38,638 nt of DNA from a virus: positions 1-38,638 of the IMG/VR virus record IMGVR_UViG_3300030116_004138, one strand, 5' to 3'. Position 1 is the first letter of the stretch. Each line of letters begins with the position of its first letter. Positions 32,840 to 38,638 of the stretch are shown piece after piece. The translations under genes were made by a program, and so were the position numbers. Below the pieces are notes generated by a model. It saw nothing but the letters and a program-made list of their open reading frames with translations, did not search any database and was not told the DNA's origin.

Positions 32840-33030
32840 TGTTTTACTAAGTTGCTGACAGTATTTGATAGTGCAAAGTTCTGGCGTTGAAGTGCCATAA
32901 ACAATGTGATGATGTCTTTCTTCTCTGCGGCAGGTAAAAGATCTTCAAGACGGCGGAGCTTGAATGATTGCTCCACCGTCAAATCAGTCACCGGCATCGG
33001 AAGGAGACCAGGGTATGACTCGTCCGTCAT
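32800..33030 (-). CDS. NblA-like phycobilisome degradation adaptor (candidate)
   Basis: 76 aa. Residues 17-65 read LTVEQSFKLRRLEDLLPAAE, then KKDIITLFMALQRQNFALSN and TVSNLVKQW. They align, with one gap, over the whole core of cyanobacterial NblA as I remember it (Anabaena: LSLEQQFSIR...LYEQMVV...ELLKHQW). Shared: the L-[ST]-x-E-Q-x-F-x-[LI]-R start, L47-x-x-Q50, and L61-x-K63, equivalent to the Leu and Lys needed for ClpC contact. NblA links phycobilisomes to Clp protease. A phage copy would dismantle the antenna and release amino acids. Both ends overlap neighbours (47 and 40 bases). The assignment is from motif reading only. Confidence 0.72.
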   Translation of the reverse strand: MTDESYPGLLPMPVTDLTVEQSFKLRRLEDLLPAAEKKDIITLFMALQRQNFALSNTVSNLVKQWPSPPSTTPVDP

Positions 33031-33712
33031 AATTTTGGTTGGTAAGGATCTTTGCTAGCCGTGCATTCATGAGTGCATCATTTTCTGTCAAACCTTTGTC
33101 TTCAAAAGCTTTCACAACAGTACTCCATTTATATCCATGCTCTTCAAACAATGCGATTGCACGTTTGACACCTATACCAGGTACACCTGAGTAACCATCA
33201 GTCTGGTCACCAGCAAGTGTTTGAATGTAATGCCACTGCATACCATCTTCAGGAGTGATGTCTACCACTTCTTCCATGTTGTACAGCTTGCCTGGTATCT
33301 GTCGCATGTCCTTATCAGGACTGACGATGATGTTGTCAGGATGTTTAGTTGCATAGACGCCCATTGCATCGTCGGCTTCTAGCTCAGGCCATCTTATGAC
33401 TTCATAGTGCTTAGATAGTTCTGTGATGACACGTTTGTATCCACAGGGCTTTTTTCTATTTCGATGACCTTTGTAACTTGGGTAAATTTTTTTCCTGAAA
33501 TTTTTAGAGTCACTAAAGAACAAAATCATTTCAGGCACATCCCACATGAACTCAGCTTTGATGCGTGATAGTTCATTGGTGACATTTTTATAGGCTTCAG
33601 TGAAGCGGCTGACGACTACAATGACATCATCACCAAAGTCAAAGTCTTCCTCTGCTGCAGCACATGCTTTATAGACGATGAAGTCCGCATCAATGAGGAG
33701 TTTCAATCCCAA
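32984..33712 (-). CDS. 5'-3' exonuclease (T7 gp6-like, FEN/PIN family)
   Basis: 242 aa. Metal-binding acids appear in LLIDADFIVY (first Asp), ELEADDAMGV, IIVSPDKDMRQIPG and LAGDQTDGYSGVPGIG. The last includes the helix-hairpin-helix GVPGIGVKRAIALFEEHG. This is the gp6 family, which removes RNA primers and degrades host DNA for nucleotides. It starts 10 bases before the end of the upstream ORF. Confidence 0.93.
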   Translation of the reverse strand: MGLKLLIDADFIVYKACAAAEEDFDFGDDVIVVVSRFTEAYKNVTNELSRIKAEFMWDVPEMILFFSDSKNFRKKIYPSYKGHRNRKKPCGYKRVITELSKHYEVIRWPELEADDAMGVYATKHPDNIIVSPDKDMRQIPGKLYNMEEVVDITPEDGMQWHYIQTLAGDQTDGYSGVPGIGVKRAIALFEEHGYKWSTVVKAFEDKGLTENDALMNARLAKILTNQNYDGRVIPWSPSDAGD

Positions 33713-34158
33713 AAATCCTCCCAGCCTTTAGGCTCTCTACCTTTCACCCATCTAATTTTATGTGTAATAGGATGAACGATTACAGGTGTAGCAATTTTTT
33801 TGGAAATATTTCCAGCACTACCATACCTACCTTGACCATTCTTTTTACTTACAGCAACATCTACAGAAATCAGATCCTCAGTTCCTCGTGCAAATACAAG
33901 ATCTACTGATCCTGTACACCCAGCATTTTGGAATACTTCTACACCTCTTTCCCAAGCTGCTAAAGTCACCAAAAGTTCGTAGTAATCTCCAATTCTGTTA
34001 GGATCAGTGGACTTCGGACCAGTCTTTACCCTGTTTAGCTTCAGCTTCGATTGGGACTCGTAAGTTGTAGTACTCTCCTGCGGCTGTAGCTGCGTAAATA
34101 AGTCCTGCTGACAAGTCGTTTGCGTGCTCTCTATGACACTCGTACTGTAATTCGTCAT
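33703..34158 (-). CDS. Possible PD-(D/E)XK-type nuclease-fold protein
   Basis: 151 aa from ATG at 34158; a TTG at 34215 is also in frame. The first 45 residues overlap the polymerase 3' end in another frame and are Gln/Thr/Ser-rich, so true initiation may be later. The folded part, GDYYELLVTLAAWERGVEVFQNAGCTGSVDLVFARGTEDLISVDVAVSKK, has the helix-strand-strand layout of PD-(D/E)XK proteins with E61, D86 and D100. The usual Lys of E-x-K is Ala102 (K105 follows). It could be an inactive or migrated-Lys nuclease. I do not recognise a named family. The C-terminus is KGREPKGWEDFWD. Confidence 0.68.
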   Translation of the reverse strand: MTNYSTSVIESTQTTCQQDLFTQLQPQESTTTYESQSKLKLNRVKTGPKSTDPNRIGDYYELLVTLAAWERGVEVFQNAGCTGSVDLVFARGTEDLISVDVAVSKKNGQGRYGSAGNISKKIATPVIVHPITHKIRWVKGREPKGWEDFWD

Positions 34159-35284
34159 GTATAAATGCAAGCTGTGATGCACACAGCTGGGTGGTTTTAA
34201 TTGTTTGATCAGCAATCACCATCCACCGCTTCGCAACTACACCTGCTCCCGACTGAAGCAAGTAGTTCAAAGCTTTGTGTGATGAATCAAGTTGGATTTT
34301 CCGTCCGTCTATAGATCGGATAAAGCCCTTCTCAGATGCCTTTTTGATTGCCTGAAGAAGTTCCGCAAGACCATCAATAGCCGAAACAAATGCTTTTCTG
34401 ATGTCCTTACCTTTCTTACTAGCCTCACCATCACTCAAGGCAGAGTCAAAGGAGTGTCCAATTTTTTTGTCTCCTGCTCCGTAGAGGAAGGCATAGGTAA
34501 CTGTTTTGACAGCACGTCTGGAGATGCCAATTTTGTCGGCATTAACTTGGTGAATGTCTCCATTGAGGAGGATATCCGCATACCTACCGTCGTCATAACG
34601 AGCAAGATAGTGAGCGAGCATCCTAAGTTCAATACCAGAAAGGTCTGCTCCCACCATGATCTGGCCTGGGGTTGCGGTAAATAGCTTTCTAAATTCAGTT
34701 TCACTTGGTACTTGGGCTAAGTTGGGTTTTCTATGTGCACATCTGTGCGTGTTGGTTGCTACTGAACAGTGATGATGAATCCTAGATTTCGTAGAAAGCT
34801 TGAGCCATGCGTTGATGCCTTCGGATATCATCCCCAATTTCTTGGTAATATCTAGACATTTCATGAACTCCAAAGCAATCGCTGGCCCATCGGACGCAGC
34901 TATCTCCTTCAGTACAATCTCGTCTATAATCGGCTTCCCAGTAGGTGTCTTCTGGGTTGGTTCCCAGCCATGAAATGTTTGCAGGATCCATGAAATATGG
35001 TCGCGAGAGGTTACGTTTGTTTCCTTTAGTCGTGTGAATGTACATCCTTTGACATACCCAGCTGGACCGTTATCTCGTTTAGGAGTAAATTCCGGTCCTG
35101 CAACGTAAGGGTGTTTGTTGCGTAATAATTCAGTAGTTTTTTCAAGCTCTGATCTGAGAGTAGATGCAAGTTCCCATGCAGCGCATTCATCAAAACACCA
35201 TCCATGTAGTTCTTGTTTAGTAAGGATCTGAGCAACCTCGTGCTCTAGCGCAACCCACTCAGGTATGGGTGGAAGTGGTCGCAT
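34004..35284 (-). CDS. DNA polymerase family A, polymerase domain ORF
   Basis: 426 aa covering palm, thumb and fingers of T7 gp5. Motif A has D214 (VGADLSGIELRMLAHY), motif B R256/K260/Y264 (RRAVKTVTYAFLYGAG), and motif C H376-D377-E378 (FIHDELQ). The end is KDWSEVH, like the T7 terminal His. Tyr264 corresponds to E. coli Pol I Phe762, the residue that in T7 is Tyr526. There is no exonuclease domain in this ORF. That domain is in the ORF just upstream in another frame, overlapping by 40 bases. ATG at 35284 has no Shine-Dalgarno and lies 2 bases past a seven-A slippery run, so it may be made mainly as a -1 frameshift fusion of about 585 aa. Confidence 0.92.
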   Translation of the reverse strand: MRPLPPIPEWVALEHEVAQILTKQELHGWCFDECAAWELASTLRSELEKTTELLRNKHPYVAGPEFTPKRDNGPAGYVKGCTFTRLKETNVTSRDHISWILQTFHGWEPTQKTPTGKPIIDEIVLKEIAASDGPAIALEFMKCLDITKKLGMISEGINAWLKLSTKSRIHHHCSVATNTHRCAHRKPNLAQVPSETEFRKLFTATPGQIMVGADLSGIELRMLAHYLARYDDGRYADILLNGDIHQVNADKIGISRRAVKTVTYAFLYGAGDKKIGHSFDSALSDGEASKKGKDIRKAFVSAIDGLAELLQAIKKASEKGFIRSIDGRKIQLDSSHKALNYLLQSGAGVVAKRWMVIADQTIKTTQLCASQLAFIHDELQYECHREHANDLSAGLIYAATAAGEYYNLRVPIEAEAKQGKDWSEVH

Positions 35285-35760
35285 AGTTTTTTTGTTACGT
35301 TTACATCTTGTATGCAGTATTCCTGCATTTCAGGAGACCATCGCTGCCAATCAGTACTTTTTCCAAACGATCCTTTGTATTCACCAAGCCGGTAGCCGTA
35401 GGACTCTAATGAATGCCTGCCATACATTTGAGGCGGCATGTTAGCCCAGGTGTGTTTTTGATCCACACCGAGCATGTTTGTGTGATAGAGCCTAGATAAC
35501 AATAATGTATCTACAACCAAGGCGGTTGGTTGGAACCACGGATAGATTTTCTGAAGTACAGGTATGTCATAAGCGATGACATTATGGCCGCAAATGATGT
35601 CCGCTTCTTCAAGTACTTGAACACCACGGACAATAGGTTCTTCATTCCCTTCATCGTTGTAGACAAGGGTTTGATCAGTCTCTGTGTTATAGATGACCAA
35701 ACAGTGGATACAGGTAACATCATGAAGAAGGCCGTTACTTTCCAGATCGAATACGAGCAT
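35245..35760 (-). CDS. DNA polymerase 3'-5' exonuclease domain ORF
   Basis: 171 aa equal to the N-terminal proofreading domain of T7 gp5. Exo I D5/E7 (FDLESNG), Exo II D65 (GHNVIAYD) and Exo III D152 (YCIQD) keep the same spacing and even the same numbers for D5, E7 and D65 as T7. The frame ends at TAG (35247-35245) right after HPYLSGLR. K157-K158 are encoded within A AAA AAA, a canonical -1 slippery heptamer in the correct frame; a shift there continues as TMRPLPPIPEW into the polymerase ORF. Alternatives are two separate chains or a sequencing error in the A run. Confidence 0.9.
   Translation of the reverse strand: MLVFDLESNGLLHDVTCIHCLVIYNTETDQTLVYNDEGNEEPIVRGVQVLEEADIICGHNVIAYDIPVLQKIYPWFQPTALVVDTLLLSRLYHTNMLGVDQKHTWANMPPQMYGRHSLESYGYRLGEYKGSFGKSTDWQRWSPEMQEYCIQDVNVTKKLCDHFHPYLSGLR
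35287..35293 (-). other. Candidate -1 ribosomal frameshift site
   Basis: Coding-strand sequence ACA AAA AAA CTA: the heptamer A AAA AAA in zero frame (X XXY YYZ type). Downstream, CCACT (8 bases after the heptamer) can pair with AGTGG, or alternatively ACCCA with TGGGT (16 bases after). Both stems are short (5 bp). Slippage by -1 joins the exonuclease frame to the polymerase frame. Confidence 0.55.
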
Positions 35761-35839
35761 TTCCCCACAAGTAAGTTTTATCTACAAATTGAGCACGCTT
35801 TACCATCTCAGGCGTGGGAGGATTTGGTTTAGTCAGCAT
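35735..35839 (-). CDS. Tiny hypothetical protein between primase and polymerase
   Basis: 34 codons: MLTKPNPPTPEMVKRAQFVD, then KTYLWGNARIRSGK. It fills the 98-base gap after the primase-helicase and overlaps the exonuclease ORF start by 26 bases, in keeping with the packing of the genome. No strong ribosome site. The Pro-rich start and basic helix look protein-like, but there is no family match. Confidence 0.42.
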   Translation of the reverse strand: MLTKPNPPTPEMVKRAQFVDKTYLWGNARIRSGK

Positions 35840-35858
35840 TGCTTGCTGATGTGGTGAA

Positions 35859-37430
35859 TCAAAAATCTGAGGCTGGTTCAAATTCTTTTTCATTGAATTT
35901 ACAAGTTTCAAGATCGTATTTCAATTGACATGCGACGCCAACTTCGCCTGAATAGCGATTTTTAAGGACTCGCACTGTCGTAGCATCTCGTTCAGTGTCA
36001 CTCTGTTGATTCCTTTCGAGTGCAATAACTGCATCTGACAGTTGGCCAATACTTCTACTACCTCTGAGGCTTCGTAGTTGTACGCGGCCACCTTCTTCGT
36101 GTGACTGTCCATTTTGTGGTGTTGATGTGTGGCAAACCAAAAACAATGAAATACCAGTACGCTCAACTAGAGAACGTAACTTAGTCATTGTTTTATCAAT
36201 CATCAGCCGCTCATCCCCGTCAAGGCCAGACAGCAAAATAGACAAGTGATCAAGGAAGACAATACGGGTCTCAAGACCGGCTGCCATATACTCAATCCGT
36301 TGGTAAATGTGATCCGGGTCATACGATCCAAAGCCATCAAATAAGTGCAAGTTCCATTTAGCTACCGTCTTATCAAAAGCTTCAGTTAGCTCAGATCTAT
36401 CAGGGGTTCCGAGGTGGAGACTTTTTCCAACTGCTGCGGACATGAGTCCGAGAGCTGTACGACGGTTTGACTCTTCAAGTGCCAAGTAACCAATCCGTTC
36501 TCCGCTGTTGAGCAGGTGAGTACATAACTGGCGACAGAATGACGATTTACCGATCCCTGATCCTGCAGTAATCGTGACAAGCTCTCCGTACCTGATCCCG
36601 TGAAGCTTTGTTTGTAATCCTTGAAATGGGTAATCATGATCTGCTGATGGCAGTGGGGTGGTAACAACTTCAAGCAACGTCTTTGCATCAACAATTCCGT
36701 CGGGCTTGTATTGTTTGTGGTTGAAATTAATAACTTGTCGGACTGCCTCGTAGTCCCTTGCTTGTAAAGCTTCTGAGGCATCCTTGTATTCGTCTAGGAC
36801 ACCGATGAAAACCTTGCTAGGTGGTAATACACTGGCAGCTTCTACAGCAGCTTTTTGGCCTGCTTCATCGTTGTCAAAAAATAGAATGATCTTGTCGTAA
36901 TGATTGATCCATTCATAGTTATGTTGGATTGCTTTCTTTGCAGAAGCAGCTCCGTTTGGAATGGATACAACTGGCCAAGGCTGGCATTCGTAGACAGACA
37001 TAGCGTCCATCTCACCTTCTGTAATGACAAGCTTCTGGTCTTTTGCAGTTTTGTGTCTGAAGTTCTGCATTCCGAATAGGGTTTTGACTTCCCCTTCACA
37101 TCGGAATTGCTTGTCTTTTGTCCTTACTTTTGCTCCGACAATCTTTCCAGAGCTGTCATAATAATAGTGACGTAAGACCTCTCCATCTCTGTAGGTTTTG
37201 TAGAGCTCTGCAGTTCGTTCTGATATGTTTCTGGACTGCAGCCGTCCGGCTGATCCTTGTAGCTGTACATCGTGCACTTGATGAGTGTGGTGGTTTACTT
37301 GCTCGCCATCGCTGTTAGTTACAGCGTGACATCTAAAACAAAAAGTGTGGCCGTCTGAATACAAGCTATTCGCATCAGACGAGCCACAATTAGGACACGG
37401 TATGTGTCTTACAAATTCACTGTCGCTCAT
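35859..37430 (-). CDS. DNA primase-helicase (T7 gp4-like)
   Basis: 523 aa, bifunctional. Zinc finger C12/C15/C31/C34 (residues 10-36). TOPRIM primase core with E138/E140 (ITEGEMDA) and D186-N-D188 (FFDNDEAG). RecA/DnaB-type helicase with Walker A 290-297 (GSGIGKSS), the E319-E320 catalytic pair, Walker B ending D394 (VFLDHLSILL), H434 sensor (LVCHTS) and an Arg finger region R456/R459 (LRGSRSIGQLSD). The C-terminus ends with an aromatic (EPASDF), as in T7 gp4, where it contacts the polymerase. It overlaps the endonuclease stop by 4 bases (ATGA). Confidence 0.96.
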   Translation of the reverse strand: MSDSEFVRHIPCPNCGSSDANSLYSDGHTFCFRCHAVTNSDGEQVNHHTHQVHDVQLQGSAGRLQSRNISERTAELYKTYRDGEVLRHYYYDSSGKIVGAKVRTKDKQFRCEGEVKTLFGMQNFRHKTAKDQKLVITEGEMDAMSVYECQPWPVVSIPNGAASAKKAIQHNYEWINHYDKIILFFDNDEAGQKAAVEAASVLPPSKVFIGVLDEYKDASEALQARDYEAVRQVINFNHKQYKPDGIVDAKTLLEVVTTPLPSADHDYPFQGLQTKLHGIRYGELVTITAGSGIGKSSFCRQLCTHLLNSGERIGYLALEESNRRTALGLMSAAVGKSLHLGTPDRSELTEAFDKTVAKWNLHLFDGFGSYDPDHIYQRIEYMAAGLETRIVFLDHLSILLSGLDGDERLMIDKTMTKLRSLVERTGISLFLVCHTSTPQNGQSHEEGGRVQLRSLRGSRSIGQLSDAVIALERNQQSDTERDATTVRVLKNRYSGEVGVACQLKYDLETCKFNEKEFEPASDF

Positions 37431-37780
37431 GTGAGCCAGTCAACAGGTATGGTTGCAAACGAGCACCACTTGATGCCGAGTTTCTCGCACCATGCGGCGT
37501 ACGTTGTTTTACTTTTTTTAGATATTGTGTTGTAGGGTGCCTGAAAGACCATGCGTAGGTCAATGTCAGGATTCTGTTTGATGACCTCTTTGATCTTCTT
37601 ACGATCCTTACTGTCCCAATAACCCTTGCACTCAAGCCAGACACCATTCGGAAGAATGAAGTCAGGCGTGTAGTTGTGCTGGATTATATAAGGAACCTTC
37701 GTGCTTTCATATTCATATTTGACACCCAGTCCGACGAGAAGGTCAGCGACCCTCTCTTCGAGACCAGAGCGGAATGCCAT
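37427..37780 (-). CDS. Endonuclease I, Holliday junction resolvase (T7 gp3-like)
   Basis: 117 aa. FRSGLEERVADLL and YTPDFILPNGVWLECKGYW carry the active-site residues E8, D40, E50 and K52, equal to T7 E20, D55, E65 and K67. The missing 12 N-terminal residues are dispensable linker in T7. It resolves branched DNA before packaging and degrades host DNA. Its ATG overlaps the ssb stop (TAATG). Confidence 0.95.
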   Translation of the reverse strand: MAFRSGLEERVADLLVGLGVKYEYESTKVPYIIQHNYTPDFILPNGVWLECKGYWDSKDRKKIKEVIKQNPDIDLRMVFQAPYNTISKKSKTTYAAWCEKLGIKWCSFATIPVDWLT

Positions 37781-38343
37781 TAGAAATCAACGTCAAAATT
37801 ATCAGCAGGAGTAATGTTCGGCTCACTAGCTTTAAATCCTTTGGTTGTACCAAACAATGCAACCACATCCACGTCATCCATGTCACCGGTATCAATACCA
37901 GCAGAAGACGAAAGGGAGACAACCTGCACAGCCTTTAGCTTCAGGCTTGTGCCGTAGGTAGTTTGATCCTTCAGGATGTAAGGTTTCTGGAAGAATGCAA
38001 GCTTCACCTTGCTACCGCTATACAGCGGAGTTTCTTCATCAGTAATAGGTGTACCTTCAGTGTCCACAATGGGAGGCTTTGTATCTTCATTCCAAGAGAA
38101 CTTAATTTGATACATACCCTGTGATACTTCTTCCCAAGGTTCAGGCTTACACACTGCACGCTTAGGATTCTTCAGTTTTGATTCACACCACTTGAGGCTA
38201 TCAACGCGGTCTTCTTCTAGTTTGTCAGCAATGTCTTGAGGGACTACAGCCATCAGCTTGTAGCCAAACTTGCCGGGTTTCAGTACTGCCTGGTATCCCT
38301 CAAGGACAACAGGCTGTTCGGTAACAATAGTGTTTCGTGCCAT
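37780..38343 (-). CDS. ssb: Single-stranded DNA-binding protein (T7 gp2.5-like)
   Basis: 187 aa from the ATG at 38343, which overlaps the RNA polymerase stop (TAATG); a TTG two codons upstream is unlikely. An OB-fold-type core (QAVLKPGKFGYKLMAVVPQD, KFSWNEDTKPPIVD, KVKLAFFQKPYILKDQTTYGTSLKLKAVQVVSL) is followed by an acidic tail ending in Phe (DNFDVDF). That tail is the gp2.5 hallmark that contacts polymerase and primase-helicase. It coats single strands at the replication fork. Confidence 0.88.
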   Translation of the reverse strand: MARNTIVTEQPVVLEGYQAVLKPGKFGYKLMAVVPQDIADKLEEDRVDSLKWCESKLKNPKRAVCKPEPWEEVSQGMYQIKFSWNEDTKPPIVDTEGTPITDEETPLYSGSKVKLAFFQKPYILKDQTTYGTSLKLKAVQVVSLSSSAGIDTGDMDDVDVVALFGTTKGFKASEPNITPADNFDVDF

Positions 38344-38638
38344 TAGCAAAAGAAATAGGTGGAGTCAATTACCTTCGCTGGATTCAGCGTGTCGATAATC
38401 GGTGGTTCTGTCTCTGCTCCAATGTGATGAGCAAAGGTAGTTAGGTAGTCATGTTCCGCAAATAAGTGCATGTATGTCTCACGAACAATGGTTGAAAGAA
38501 CAGACATGTCAGTAGCACGACAAAGTACCGAGTCGTGTATGAGGGAAATCGGTGAGTTGAAACGGAGTGCAGATAAGTGCAGGAGGCTTGCATCTAGTGA
38601 GTGAATAAGGTTGGGAGCTGTTGCGTTTTTATGGTGAT
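38343..38638 (-). CDS. Phage RNA polymerase, C-terminal part (cut by window edge)
   Basis: The last 97 codons of a T7-type single-subunit RNA polymerase. HHKNATAPNLIHSLDASLL matches the T7 stretch around GIAPNFVHSQDGSHL, and ISLIHDSVL holds the catalytic Asp of motif C (T7 D812). VRETYMHLFAEHDYL matches VRETMVDTYESCDVL, and the end STYFFC corresponds to the T7 foot FAFA. The 5' part lies beyond base 38638. It transcribes middle and late phage genes. The stop overlaps the ssb start. Confidence 0.95.
   Translation of the reverse strand, partial: HHKNATAPNLIHSLDASLLHLSALRFNSPISLIHDSVLCRATDMSVLSTIVRETYMHLFAEHDYLTTFAHHIGAETEPPIIDTLNPAKVIDSTYFFC

Overview
The window is most of the genome of a lytic T7-like podovirus (Autographiviridae-type) that infects marine cyanobacteria. 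The evidence is a T7 gene order from the end of a single-subunit RNA polymerase to the large terminase, combined with cyanobacterial photosynthesis genes (psbA for D1 and an hli gene), a phage ribonucleotide reductase and ThyX. I could place every convincing gene on the minus strand, so transcription runs from high to low coordinates. Genes are packed with TAATG or ATGA stop/start overlaps. The moderate GC content would suit a Synechococcus host, but I cannot name the host.

Replication and nucleotide block (38638 to about 30000, in transcription order): C-terminus of the phage RNA polymerase, gp2.5-like SSB, endonuclease I, primase-helicase, and a family A DNA polymerase split into an exonuclease ORF and a polymerase ORF. 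These two lie in different frames and meet at a seven-A slippery run. Then come a possible PD-(D/E)XK-type protein, the gp6-like 5'-3' exonuclease, a 76-aa protein that looks like the phycobilisome-degradation adaptor NblA, a DUF3310 protein, a MazG-like protein, and small class I-type ribonucleotide reductase alpha and beta subunits. The beta subunit lacks the usual radical tyrosine.

Morphogenesis and host-takeover block (about 30000 to 23750): a gp7.3-like tail protein, portal, scaffold, hli, two tiny Lys-rich proteins, a small outer-membrane beta-barrel-like protein, psbA, two more tiny conserved proteins, a tRNA T-arm-like hairpin, and the major capsid protein followed by a strong terminator.

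Tail and injection block (about 23760 to 7240): tail tubes A and B, internal virion proteins gp13, gp14, gp15 (with a C-terminal lytic transglycosylase) and gp16, two tandem fibre genes with related T7-type N-termini (the second carries collagen-like repeats and a YadA-like head), and three fibre-associated proteins.

Terminal block (7223 to 425): a run of small membrane or secreted proteins that is the best candidate lysis region, the small terminase, a very basic protein, an HNH nuclease, another very basic protein, a 335-aa protein of unknown function behind a terminator-like hairpin, the large terminase, and ThyX. The last 424 bases (1-424) hold no convincing gene. They are rich in inverted repeats with a GC-rich stretch, and could be the genome end or concatemer junction.

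Together the genes describe a phage that keeps photosystem II running (D1, Hli), may dismantle the antenna (NblA-like), directs carbon and reducing power into dNTPs (NrdAB, ThyX, MazG-like), and replicates and packages DNA by the T7 scheme.
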